The notes below the pieces were generated by a model, which was given only the letters and a program-made list of their open reading frames with translations, had not been told where the DNA came from and made no database searches. DNA of 64,000 nucleotides from Streptomyces sp. NBC_01341 (lineage in GTDB: Bacteria > Actinomycetota > Actinomycetes > Streptomycetales > Streptomycetaceae), in the NCBI RefSeq assembly GCF_035946055.1, contig NZ_CP108364.1, positions 4,650,001 through 4,714,000 of the forward strand. Direction: 5' to 3'. Both the position numbers and the translations under genes were made by a program. Shown here piece after piece: positions 17,809 through 26,122 of this stretch; positions within the stretch are counted from its first letter, which is position 1, and each line of letters starts with the position of its first letter.

Positions 17809-18456
17809 TCAGGCCTTCTTGGTGCAGATCGCGTCGTAGGGGCGGCCGGGGCTCGGGAACAGCTCGATGGGGTTGTCCGCGTCCGCAGGGCACCCGTCGG
17901 CGGTCTTGGCCAGGGCGAGCACCTTGTTGCCGCCGCTCGCGCAGGCGATCTCCTTGGCCTGGTCGTCGACGCAGTCACCCACCACCAACTGGCCGCCGCC
18001 CGCACCCGCGTCGCCGGGGTGATCGCCGGAGAGGTTGCGGCCGCAGACCGTCTTGCTGGGGATGCCGCTGGTCGCGGCGTCCCCGCCGAAGGACACCTTC
18101 ACGGAGATGATCTCGTCCGTCCCCGCCGGGCACTCGACGGCCCCGGCGAAGAGCTCGCCGTCCTTGACCGCGAGTGCCTTGACCGTCGCCTTGGGGTCGT
18201 CGCAGTCGACGGCCTGGAAGCCGTCCTTGGACGTGGACGTGTCCGGCCCGGCGCAGTCGCCGACCTTCCACTCCTTGGCCGCCTTGCTGCCGCCCTCCGA
18301 TGTCTGGCTGCAGGCGGTGGCGGCACCGAGCACGAGCGCGAGCGACAGGACCGCCTTCGCGGAGCCGAGGAGGACCGGTCGAGCACCGCGTCCCGACGCG
18401 GAACGGGTGCTCCCGGGGCGGCTGTTCCAGGGTGACGTACTGCCGGGGACGGTCAT
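17809..18456 (-). CDS. secreted lipoprotein-like protein, LppU/SCO3897-type
   Basis: A 215-residue protein starting at ATG 18456 behind AAGGAGCAGC. A basic N-terminus precedes a hydrophobic helix (LLGSAKAVLSLALVLGAATAC) with Cys at a possible but non-canonical lipobox (ATAC instead of LxxC). The exported part contains two similar units beginning KVGDC and VVGDC, each followed by a second Cys (VDCDDPKA and EIACASGG), then CPAGTD and CPADAD, so it looks like a duplicated disulfide-bonded module. Its sequence resembles the LppU/septum-formation-like domain of actinobacteria. Function unknown. Confidence 0.75.
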   Translation of the reverse strand: MTVPGSTSPWNSRPGSTRSASGRGARPVLLGSAKAVLSLALVLGAATACSQTSEGGSKAAKEWKVGDCAGPDTSTSKDGFQAVDCDDPKATVKALAVKDGELFAGAVECPAGTDEIISVKVSFGGDAATSGIPSKTVCGRNLSGDHPGDAGAGGGQLVVGDCVDDQAKEIACASGGNKVLALAKTADGCPADADNPIELFPSPGRPYDAICTKKA

Positions 18457-18712
18457 GCTGCTCCTTGGGTACCAGGCGTGTTCCGGACGGCACCCCTTGT
18501 GACCGCACGGTGGTTCGCGCGGGAGGACGGCGAGGGCGCGCGCCGTGGTTCCCGGGAATCACGACGCACGCGGGACCGTCACGCAGTCGCAACCGGGCGG
18601 CGTACGGGCGCGGCGGGCACCATGCCCGCATCCTCCGCCGACGGCCCGCCGTCGAGGGCCGACGCCGTCGGAGTCCCGACCGGGGCGGCCGGCGCCCGAT
18701 ACCGTCTCGTGC

Positions 18713-19633
18713 ATGCACGAACCGAGCTCCGCCGTCCGGCAGTCCGCTCCGGCACCCGGGACACCGCCACCGGGCGGGGACCGGGCGGCTCTGCTCGCGC
18801 GTGCCGACGGGCCCGTCACCCGGGACCGGCTCGTCCGCGACCTGAAGGCGCTCGGCCTGACCGAGGGCGACACCGTCATGTTCCACACGCGGATGTCCGC
18901 CATCGGATACGTGGCCGGCGGGCCCCCGACCCTCATCAGCGCGCTGCGCCGGGCCGTGGGGGAGCGCGGCACCCTCGTGGTGACGTGCGGCTGGAACGAC
19001 GCCCCGCCGTACGACTTCACCGACTGGCCGCAGGCCTGGCAGGACGCCGTACGCGCCGGGCACCCCGCGTACGACCCCCGGGTCAGCGAGGCCGAGCGCG
19101 ACAACGGCCGCCTCCCGGAGGCGTTGCGCCGGTGGCCCGGGGCCGTACGCAGCCGGCACCCCGACGTGAGCCTCGCCGCGCTCGGGGCGTCGGCCGGCGA
19201 GCTGATGGCCGACCATCCGTGGGACGACCCGCACGGACCGGGCAGTCCGCTCGCCCGGCTGGTCGCCGTGGGCGGGCGGGTGCTGATGCTGGGCGCACCG
19301 CTGGAGACGCTCACCCTGCTGCACCACGCCGAGGCGCTCGCCGACGCGCCGGGCAAGCGGTACGTGGAGTACGAGCAGCCGGTCGTGATCGACGGGGAGC
19401 GGGTCTGGCGCCGCTTCCGGGACATCGACTCGTCGGGCGGGGCCTTCGACTACTCCTCCGTCACGCCCGCCGGCCAGGATCCGTTCGAGACGATCACGCG
19501 GGACATGATCGCGGCCGGGGTCGGCCTGCGGGGCAGGGTCGGTGCGGCGGAGAGCCACGTGTTCGAGGCCGGTGAGGTGGTGGCGTACGGACGCGCCTGG
19601 ATCGAGGAGAAGCTCGGCGGCGGCGCCCACTGA
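18713..19633 (+). CDS. aminoglycoside 3-N-acetyltransferase family protein
   Basis: A 306-residue protein of the AAC(3) (antibiotic_NAT) fold. Family features include LVRDLKALGLTEGDTVMFHTRMSAIGYVAGG, TLVVTCGWNDAPP, DPRVSEAERDNGRLPEALRRWPGAVRSRHPDVSLAALG with the substrate/CoA-binding RSxHP motif, HPWDDPHGPGSPLARL, and GRVLMLGAPLETLTLLHHAEA. It would acetylate the 3-amino group of 2-deoxystreptamine aminoglycosides, but chromosomal Streptomyces members often have other substrates, so resistance is not assured. ATG 18713 is in frame with a long unsupported extension upstream. Single gene. Confidence 0.88.
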   Translation: MHEPSSAVRQSAPAPGTPPPGGDRAALLARADGPVTRDRLVRDLKALGLTEGDTVMFHTRMSAIGYVAGGPPTLISALRRAVGERGTLVVTCGWNDAPPYDFTDWPQAWQDAVRAGHPAYDPRVSEAERDNGRLPEALRRWPGAVRSRHPDVSLAALGASAGELMADHPWDDPHGPGSPLARLVAVGGRVLMLGAPLETLTLLHHAEALADAPGKRYVEYEQPVVIDGERVWRRFRDIDSSGGAFDYSSVTPAGQDPFETITRDMIAAGVGLRGRVGAAESHVFEAGEVVAYGRAWIEEKLGGGAH

Positions 19634-19667
19634 GGGACTGCGACCGAGCCCCGCTCCTCGACGAGCC

Positions 19668-19692
19668 CCCGGTCCCGGCAGCCGGGACCGGG
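19668..19692. terminator. 12-bp perfect hairpin between convergent genes
   Basis: Arms CCCGGTCCCGGC and its complement around a single A, between the AAC(3)-like gene end (19633) and the AraC gene end (19720). Confidence 0.65.
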
Positions 19693-19719
19693 AGGGCCGT
19701 ACCGTCAGTCCTCCGGATC

Positions 19720-20586
19720 TCAGGCCGCCGAACGCTCCACGGGAATCCACAGCTGTGCTTCCGCCGTGGACCCGTCCGGGGACACCTGCACGCTGAGGAT
19801 CTCCGGGCCGGGCCTGCTCGCGTACGGGTTCGACGGGAACCACTGCGTGAACACGTCCCGCCACAGGTGCTGGAGAGCCTGCGGGAACGGACCTGAGGTG
19901 TCGAAGACGGCCCACAGCCCCGAGGGGACGGCGAGCACGTCCAGGTCGTCGGGGGCCTCGGCGCCCGTCACCACACCGTGCCAGTAGTCGAGTTCGGTTC
20001 CCTCCGCACGGCTCGGGTCGAGCTGGTCGCTCACCCCGACGATCCCCGCAGGCTCCTGGTCGGACAGTCCGGCGATCCTCCGCAGGGTGTCCTTGCCGAT
20101 GCCCCTGATGAAGTCGGCGATCGCCGGATTGATCCCCTCGTGGACGAGAGGTACCCGGGCCTTCCTGCCGACGACGCGGAAGTCCGCCCGGTCCACGATC
20201 CTGTATCGCATGCTGCTGCTCCCTTCGATGACGATCCGGAAGGACATCCGGGGCTGGGAGTGCAGGGCCGCGCCCGTGCGCCTGGCCTCGCCCGGACCCA
20301 CGCCGTGCATGGCCCGGAACGCGCGGGCGAACGCCTCGCCCGATCCGTAGCCGTACCGCGTCGCGATGTCGAGGAGCGTCCGCCGCCCGTCGAGAACCTC
20401 GGCGCCCGCAACGGTCAGCCGCCTGCGCCGGATGTACTCCGACAGCGGGAGGCCCGCGAGGGCGGAGAACATCCGCCGGAAGTGGTACTCCGAGGTCACG
20501 GCGATGCGCGCGAGACCGGCCGCGTCGATCGGCTCGTCGAGGTGCGCCTCGACGTGCTCCAGGGCCTGGTTCAGCCGGTCCAGCAT
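19720..20586 (-). CDS. AraC-family regulator with GyrI-like effector domain
   Basis: A 288-residue protein. Two AraC helix-turn-helix motifs occupy residues 1-110 (IDAAGLARIAVTSEYHFRRMFSALAGLPL and LLDIATRYGYGSGEAFARAFRAMHGVGP). Residues ~125-288 form the GyrI/Rob-type small-molecule-binding domain (MRYRIVDRADFRVVGRKARVPL, PSGLWAVFDTSGPFPQALQHLWRDVF). This architecture is that of MarA/Rob-like drug-responsive activators. ATG 20586 follows GGAGTCCGGA. The target is unknown; the neighbour AAC(3)-like gene is convergent. Confidence 0.92.
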   Translation of the reverse strand: MLDRLNQALEHVEAHLDEPIDAAGLARIAVTSEYHFRRMFSALAGLPLSEYIRRRRLTVAGAEVLDGRRTLLDIATRYGYGSGEAFARAFRAMHGVGPGEARRTGAALHSQPRMSFRIVIEGSSSMRYRIVDRADFRVVGRKARVPLVHEGINPAIADFIRGIGKDTLRRIAGLSDQEPAGIVGVSDQLDPSRAEGTELDYWHGVVTGAEAPDDLDVLAVPSGLWAVFDTSGPFPQALQHLWRDVFTQWFPSNPYASRPGPEILSVQVSPDGSTAEAQLWIPVERSAA

Positions 20587-21002
20587 TCCGGACTCCTTCC
20601 TTTCGGCACCACGTTAGGAAGGGCCCACCCTGCCGGACCCGACATCCTGTGCCCGAAGCGGTCGGGTGGCGATGAGCCTCGCCGATGGCCACGTGAGCCG
20701 TGGAGCCGGGCCGTCCGGCGCTCCGCTCCGAGGCCGCACGGCCCTCCAATGGGTGCCGCACGCCCCGGCGGTGATCTCCGCCGATCGGGCGCGCGCACCG
20801 GAGCCCGCGCAACGCCCGACGGTGATGCGACGGGCATATGCGACACGGAGAGTAATGGGCACGCTGAATCATCCGTTGCGTGATGGGTGTTCGTACCCCT
20901 ATGTGGTGAGTGCGCACTCACTGAGGGTCATGTCCGGTGGGCGCGCCGCGCTGAGGCACCTGCGCCCGCAGGGAGCCCTGCGCCTACTTGAAGGGAATGA
21001 GT
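20587..21002. other. long intergenic region with a palindromic promoter element
   Basis: No gene is supported. It contains the perfect 16-bp palindrome at 20906-20921 and, just after it, the leader of the secreted-protein gene. Confidence 0.4.
20906..20921. promoter_or_regulatory. perfect 16-bp palindrome GTGAGTGCGCACTCAC
   Basis: Lies 82 bp before the GTG start of the secreted-protein gene. A shorter version (GTGAG-2-CTCAC) covers that start codon at 21003-21014, so a regulator could hold both sites. Confidence 0.45.
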
Positions 21003-21809
21003 GTGAGCACTCACTTCGGTGTGACCCGAGGCCGCGCCCTCGCGGTCGCAGCCCTGGCCCTGATCGTCTCGATGACCGGGCCGGTGGTCGCCGTCGCGGA
21101 CGGGGACGACGGACGCGAGGGAAACGACGGGAACCACGCGCGACAGGCGGACCACTGGGGCGTGATCGCCCGTAACACCATCGGCTCTCCCGTGGCCGAA
21201 CTGCGGAACGGCCCGTTCGGCTCGTTCGGCGTCACGGGTCCCTCGGCCGCACCGCCCTACGGGCGGGGCAGTCTCGGCATCGAGGTGGCGGACAACTCCA
21301 CCACGCTCAGTCCGCCCAGCGAGAAGGTCGACTTCGGCAACGAGGTCGACTTCTTCGGGGACCCCGTGCGGGGCCTGCGGCAGGTCGGGTTCCACGTCTT
21401 CCAGACCGGGGAGAACGTGACCTACGGGGGCGCCGAGAACATGCCGAACATCAGGTTCGAGATCGATCCGAACCTGGCCACGGCTCCGGCCGACAACTAC
21501 TCCTCGCTGGTGTGGGTACCGGATGCCTCGCCGGTGACGAACCGCTGGAGCGACTTCATCGACGCCACCTCGTCCGGCTACTGGTACCTCACGGGCAACG
21601 AGGCCCCTGCCTGCAACCAGGCCGCCCGGTGCACCCTCCAGGAGATGCAGGCGGCGCTCAACGACGGCGGCGCCGGAGCGACCATCCTGACGGCAGCCGT
21701 GGGCAAGGGCCGTGACCACATGTGGATCGGCGCGGTCGACGGCCTCCGCATCAATCGGAACGTCTATGACTTCGAGGCCAGGGGCGTCAGGACGCATCAA
21801 GCCGACTGA
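21003..21809 (+). CDS. secreted protein of unknown function
   Basis: About 268 residues from GTG 21003 (GAAGGGA 6 nt upstream); an ATG at 20997 is two codons earlier. The signal peptide is clear: basic RGR, hydrophobic ALAVAALALIVSMTGPVVAVA. The mature protein starts with an Asp/Gly-rich linker and has beta-strand-like repeats, PSEKVDFGNEVDFFGDP, a GENVTYGGAENMPNIRFEID block and two cysteines (APACNQAARCTL). It resembles no enzyme family I know; an extracellular binding or structural role is possible. The promoter region holds GTGAG/CTCAC palindromes. Confidence 0.75.
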   Translation: MSTHFGVTRGRALAVAALALIVSMTGPVVAVADGDDGREGNDGNHARQADHWGVIARNTIGSPVAELRNGPFGSFGVTGPSAAPPYGRGSLGIEVADNSTTLSPPSEKVDFGNEVDFFGDPVRGLRQVGFHVFQTGENVTYGGAENMPNIRFEIDPNLATAPADNYSSLVWVPDASPVTNRWSDFIDATSSGYWYLTGNEAPACNQAARCTLQEMQAALNDGGAGATILTAAVGKGRDHMWIGAVDGLRINRNVYDFEARGVRTHQAD

Positions 21810-21919
21810 CGCGGCCGGTCGAGCCCTGGGCCGGTCGACGGCCGGTTCAGGGTCTTGGGGCGCGGCCCACGCGTCCCTGCACGGATCGCACGGCAGTCCT
21901 TCGTCGAACCGGGCTCTGA

Positions 21920-23293
21920 TCAGGGGGACTTGAGCAGCACGCGAAGGTCGGCGGCGAAGGCGCGCACGTCCCGCTCGCTCGGCAGGCCGGGCGCAGGCTC
22001 GGGTGCTGCTCCTGCAGCTGCTCCTCCCTGGGCGGAGGTGCGGCAGGGGCGGCAGAGACCGTCGGGGAGCGCTTCGGGGCGGCCGGGTGCGGCGCACTTG
22101 ACGCATTCGTCCATCGCGCGGCGTGCGGGTGCGGCGGGCGGGGGCGGAGCCGGGGTGTCGGACACATGCGGTGGGATCTTGTCGGTGAGGCGGCGGCGTA
22201 CGAAGCCCACGGGGGAACCCACCTGGGGCGGGAGCCCTGCGGTGAGGGCCTGCGTGAGGTAGTCGGTGTTCACACCGCGCGCGAGCCACTCGGCGGCCCG
22301 TGCTTCCAGGACCGCGCAGTCGGCGGCGGACAGGGTCAGCCGGGAGTCGATGCGACCGAGGTTCGCCAGCGCGAGGTAGGCGGCGGAATGCCCGCCGGAG
22401 GCCGGAGTTCGCCGCTGCGGCAGGACGGCATCGACCGACGCGGCAGCGGGGGAAGGCAGGCCGGGCGTGGGAAGACCGGCCGTGGGAGGACCGGGCGTAC
22501 GTGACGAGGGGCGCGAGTGCGGCGTGCTCGCGCTCGGCGTGGCGTCGGTGGCCGTCACGGCTGCCGCCTGCGGAGGAGCCGAGGCGCCGGACGGCCTGGT
22601 CGGCGCGGGCCCGGCGGTGACGGCATGGGCATCGGGGATGTCCGGACCGCAGGAGGCAACGGCTCCCGGTGCGTCTTCGCCTTCGACGGGCTCGCCGAAC
22701 CGCTCGCCGACGTGCCCTCCGGCCAGGCCCCCGGCGACGTCCTGGACTCCGATGACGACGGTCTTGATGACGCCCGGAAGGTTCTCGACTGCCGCGGCCC
22801 ACCACTCGTCGGTGCGGGCGGTGCGCGACCAGAACGTCCTGAACACCCAGCGGAACTGGCCCATCACGCGCACCAGGCACCGCACGCGGCGCAGATGACC
22901 CGCGGAGGCCACGATCCTCAGGGCGGAGCCCACGGCCTGCTGGCCGTACAGCGGCAGCTGCTTGGCGAGGCTCTTGACGTCCATCGCGGCGCCGTCGGGG
23001 AGCCGGTCGATGAATCCGGCGACGTAGCGCTCACGGTCGGGCAGCAGCGCGAAGTCAGCTGTGCGGCACGGAGGTTGTCCGGGCGCCGCGCGCTTGCCGT
23101 AGCCGGGCTTGGCCATCGGGTACGGCTTCGAGGATGCAGGGGCGCGCAGGGCGGAGCTACTGTGCTGGGTAACCACGGGATCGCTTTCGGAGATCTTGCG
23201 GTGAGACCCCGGCCCGGTGCTTCCAACACCGTGTCGGGGTCGCTTGGTTCTCGCACCGTAGGCAGTCGCCACGCTCCGCCGCAAGTTGCTCAC
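21920..23293 (-). CDS. winged-helix (MarR-like) protein with proline-rich linker and zinc-ribbon tail
   Basis: A 457-residue protein. After a basic N-terminus, residues ~75-145 (DRERYVAGFIDRLPDGAAMDVKSLAKQLPLYGQQAVGSALR, then HLRRVRCLV) look like the winged-helix region annotated MarR-like in Streptomyces. A long Pro/Ala/Ser linker follows, then a helical segment (DCAVLEARAAEWLARGVNTDYLTQAL) and a four-Cys zinc site CVKCAAPGRP...GLCRPC. GTG 23293 is supported by a CTGACC-16-TATGAC promoter ending 5 nt before it (leaderless); ATG 23116 is an alternative giving 398 residues. Role unknown. Confidence 0.75.
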   Translation of the reverse strand: MSNLRRSVATAYGARTKRPRHGVGSTGPGSHRKISESDPVVTQHSSSALRAPASSKPYPMAKPGYGKRAAPGQPPCRTADFALLPDRERYVAGFIDRLPDGAAMDVKSLAKQLPLYGQQAVGSALRIVASAGHLRRVRCLVRVMGQFRWVFRTFWSRTARTDEWWAAAVENLPGVIKTVVIGVQDVAGGLAGGHVGERFGEPVEGEDAPGAVASCGPDIPDAHAVTAGPAPTRPSGASAPPQAAAVTATDATPSASTPHSRPSSRTPGPPTAGLPTPGLPSPAAASVDAVLPQRRTPASGGHSAAYLALANLGRIDSRLTLSAADCAVLEARAAEWLARGVNTDYLTQALTAGLPPQVGSPVGFVRRRLTDKIPPHVSDTPAPPPPAAPARRAMDECVKCAAPGRPEALPDGLCRPCRTSAQGGAAAGAAPEPAPGLPSERDVRAFAADLRVLLKSP

Positions 23294-23298
23294 GATTA

Positions 23299-23326
23299 GT
23301 CATACTTGCTGGCCGTGACGGGTCAG
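23299..23326 (-). promoter_or_regulatory. candidate promoter of the winged-helix gene
   Basis: Minus strand: CTGACC (23321-23326), 16 nt, TATGAC (23299-23304), then 5 nt to GTG 23293. Fits a leaderless transcript. Confidence 0.45.
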
Positions 23327-23364
23327 GGAGGTCGGGGAGGTTTTCCTGAACCTTCTTTTCCCCC

Positions 23365-23560
23365 CGGGTAAAGACGGCGCTCGCATCCCGGATCCCGCAT
23401 CCCGGAGCCCGGGTCCCGAAGCTCAGGCTTCGGGCGAACCAGGCGTTCCGGGTCCCTCGAACGTGTGAACCGGACGCCCGGAGCTCGGGACCCGGGGTAC
23501 GGGCGCCGGGCTCCGAGATCCGGGCACCGGGATCCGGACTCCGAACGCCGGGGCCGGACT
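23365..23560. repeat. tract of short GC-rich quasi-repeats and hairpins
   Basis: Variants of CCCGGATCC, CCCGGAGC, GGGTCCCG and GGGATCCGG recur every 10-20 bp, giving several possible stem-loops. The best is CCCGAAGC-TCAG-GCTTCGGG at 23415-23434. It lies directly downstream of the helD stop codon and no gene is supported here. Confidence 0.55.
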
Positions 23561-23578
23561 TGAGAACCGATCACCCTG

Positions 23579-25810
23579 TCAGCGCAGCGAGTCGGGCAGC
23601 TCCTCCCGGTGGACGATGCCGAGACGCTGCGTAGCCCGGGTCAGCGCGACGTACAGATCGCTGGTCCCGAAGTGCGCGGGCTCCACGACCAGGACGTGGT
23701 CGAACTCCAGGCCCTTCGCCTCGCGGGGGCCGAGCAGCACCACGGGCCGGGTGAGGTCGGGTTCGGCGCCGGCCGTGACACCGTCGAGCGGCGCCGCGAT
23801 CTCCTCGTGCAGCGCACGCGGCGCGATCACCGCGAGCCGCCCCTCCTCGGGCGTCAGCTCCGCGACGGCGCGTGCCACGGTACCCGCCAGATCGGCCCCG
23901 GACTCCCTTGTCCACGGCGTCTCACCCGTCGAACGCACCGACCCGGGCGGTTCGAAGGAGGGATCCTCGGCCTGGACGACTCTGGCCGCCAGGTCCATGA
24001 TCTCCGCGGGCGTACGGTAGTTGACCCGCAGGCGCACATGGTCGAAGCGGTCGCCGACGTACGGTTCCAGGATCTTCTCCCAGGACCCCACGCCCGCCTC
24101 TTCCGACGTCTGCGCGGGGTCGCCGACGAGCGTCAGCGAGCGGGTGGGCGACCGGCGCATCAGCAGCCGCCACGCCATCGGTGACAGCTCCTGCGCCTCG
24201 TCCACGATGATGTGGCCGAAGGCCCAGGTCCGGTCGGCTGCGGCACGTTCGGCCGCGCTCCGGTGATCGGCCTCCTCCTGCCGCTCGGCCATCCGCTCGG
24301 CGTCGATGATGTCGTGGGCGGCCAGACGCTCGGACTCCTCGTCCTCGAACTCGAAGGACTCCGAACCCCGGGACAGCTCCAGGACACCCTGCGCGTAGGC
24401 GACGCGCTCCTGGCGCTCGGCCTCCTGGGCGGCCCGCGCGGCACTGTCGTCGGACCCGAGCAGCTCGGCCGCCTCGTCGAGGAGCGGCACGTCGGCCGGA
24501 GTCCACTCGCCGCCGGGAGAGCGCCGGATGGCCTCGGCTTCCTCGTCCGGTACGTACACGGGCTCGGCGAGATAGTCGGCGAGGAACTCCTCGGCGGTGA
24601 GCATCGGCCACAGCTCGGCGACGGCGGCGTGCACCTGCTCGCTCGCGGCGACGGCCTTGCCGAGCTGGGCGATGTCGTCCGCACCGAGGAAGTTGGGCCC
24701 GCCGTACGGGTCCGCGCCGATGCGCTCCGTGAGCTGCGCGGTGAGGGCGTCGATGATCTGGAACGCGAAGTACGGGCGGGCGAGATTGTGCGGCAGCAGG
24801 GTGTCGCGGGCGACCTGCCGGGCCTCGTAGGCGATCTCCCAGTCCAGGACGAGGTCACCGTCGTCGTGCGGGACGACGACCGGGGCGCCGGGCTCGGGCA
24901 GCGTCTGCCGGTCGCGTACGGCCAGCGCCAGCGCCTCCGCCATCCCCGCCCCGCCCTTGACGGCCGCCGCACGGGGGGTGTCCGTGCCCCGGGCGTGTAC
25001 ACCGGGGAAGAGCTCGGCCTGCGTCGCGAGCATGACACCGGTCTCACCGAGCGCGGGCAGCACCTCACCGATGTAGCGGAGGAACGCCGGGTTCGGGCCC
25101 ACCACCAGCACCGCCCGCTTGGCGAGGAGCTCGCGGTGCTCGTACAGCAGGAAGGCGGCACGGTGCAGGGCGACCGCCGTCTTGCCCGTACCGGGACCGC
25201 CCTCGACGACGAGGACGCCCCGGTGCGGGGCGCGGATGATGCGGTCCTGCTCGGCCTGGATGGTCCGCACGATGTCGCCCATGCGGCCCGTACGGGCGGA
25301 GCTCAGCGCGGCGAGCAGCACGGCGTCACCGGTCGGGTCCTCGAAACCGCTGCGCTCGTCGTCCCCGAGGTCGAGGATCTCGTCGTGCAGCTCGGTCACC
25401 GTGCGGCCCTCGCTGGTGATGTGCCGACGCCGGCGCAGCCCCATCGGCGTATGCCCGGTGGCGAGATAGAAAGGCCGGGCGACGGGTGCACGCCAGTCGA
25501 TCAGCAGGGGCGTGTGCTCGGTGTCGTCCTCGCGAATTCCGATGCGGCCGATATGGTGCGCGGCCCCGTCGACAAGATCGATGCGACCGAAGCACAGTGA
25601 GCCGTCCACCGCATTGAGGGCAGCCAGAAGGCCCGAGCGTTCGGAGACGAGCACGTCCCGCTCCAGCCGGGCCTGCAGGCCGTTCCCGACCGGGGTCAGC
25701 GCGTCCTCGACCCCCAGCGCGGTGTCCCCGCGAAGCGCGTCGACACGGTCGTAGAGCCGGTCGACGAATTCCTGCTCCTTCTGCAATTCGACGTTTTCGC
25801 GAGTTGACAA
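23579..25810 (-). CDS. helD: HelD-type RNA polymerase-associated ATPase (UvrD-like)
   Basis: A 743-residue protein from TTG 25810 (GGGAGCGGTT upstream). An N-terminal coiled-coil arm (LQKEQEFVDRLYDRVDALRGD) is followed by an SF1 ATPase core: Walker A GGPGTGKT (204-211), Walker B IIVDEAQELSPMAWRLL, LTLVGDPAQTS and the C-terminal motifs GLEFDHVLVVEP and YVALTRATQRL. It lacks helicase activity in studied members; HelD removes or recycles RNA polymerase and related HelR proteins confer rifamycin tolerance in Streptomyces. A sigma-A-like promoter and structured leader precede it. Confidence 0.93.
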   Translation of the reverse strand: MSTRENVELQKEQEFVDRLYDRVDALRGDTALGVEDALTPVGNGLQARLERDVLVSERSGLLAALNAVDGSLCFGRIDLVDGAAHHIGRIGIREDDTEHTPLLIDWRAPVARPFYLATGHTPMGLRRRRHITSEGRTVTELHDEILDLGDDERSGFEDPTGDAVLLAALSSARTGRMGDIVRTIQAEQDRIIRAPHRGVLVVEGGPGTGKTAVALHRAAFLLYEHRELLAKRAVLVVGPNPAFLRYIGEVLPALGETGVMLATQAELFPGVHARGTDTPRAAAVKGGAGMAEALALAVRDRQTLPEPGAPVVVPHDDGDLVLDWEIAYEARQVARDTLLPHNLARPYFAFQIIDALTAQLTERIGADPYGGPNFLGADDIAQLGKAVAASEQVHAAVAELWPMLTAEEFLADYLAEPVYVPDEEAEAIRRSPGGEWTPADVPLLDEAAELLGSDDSAARAAQEAERQERVAYAQGVLELSRGSESFEFEDEESERLAAHDIIDAERMAERQEEADHRSAAERAAADRTWAFGHIIVDEAQELSPMAWRLLMRRSPTRSLTLVGDPAQTSEEAGVGSWEKILEPYVGDRFDHVRLRVNYRTPAEIMDLAARVVQAEDPSFEPPGSVRSTGETPWTRESGADLAGTVARAVAELTPEEGRLAVIAPRALHEEIAAPLDGVTAGAEPDLTRPVVLLGPREAKGLEFDHVLVVEPAHFGTSDLYVALTRATQRLGIVHREELPDSLR

Positions 25811-25842
25811 AACCGCTCCCTGCCGGATAAGGTGATTCTTGT

Positions 25843-25916
25843 GGCCCCCGGTGTGGGGCCTTTTCTGTGGGCGCACAGAAACACCCAATATACGTGAGGA
25901 AATCCCCGTCCGGCAA
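25843..25916 (-). promoter_or_regulatory. helD promoter and hairpin leader
   Basis: Minus strand: -35 TTGCCG (25911-25916), 18 nt, -10 TATATT (25887-25892). The transcript would start near 25880 and carry two hairpins before the start codon: TTTCTGTG-4-CACAGAAA (25862-25881) and GGCCCC-6-GGGGCC (25843-25860). Together they suggest control in the leader. Confidence 0.6.
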
Positions 25917-26122
25917 TTGCGGAGCGGGGATTTCGTGCGTTCCGGTAAAGCGGGCGCAGGCGGAGACCGCCCACGAGTCCCTCCGAGCGCGAGGGCCGGC
26001 CCGTCCGGCCGGCTGACGGGCCGACACGTCCGACCCCTTTGAACGACCTCCCAAAACGACCTCCAAAAAGGAGCTCCAAAAGGTGACGTGTTCTGTCGGG
26101 TTTGGCGTGAACGATGGATGGC

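Noticed and set aside
18478..19575. A 365-residue open frame across the AAC(3)-like gene
   Set aside because: It is the shifted frame of the AAC(3)-like gene; composition is Arg/Pro-rich nonsense and it has no motif.
25843..25860. GGCCCC-6-GGGGCC before helD as a rifamycin-associated element
   Set aside because: The flanking bases do not fit the element as I remember it; kept only as a leader hairpin.
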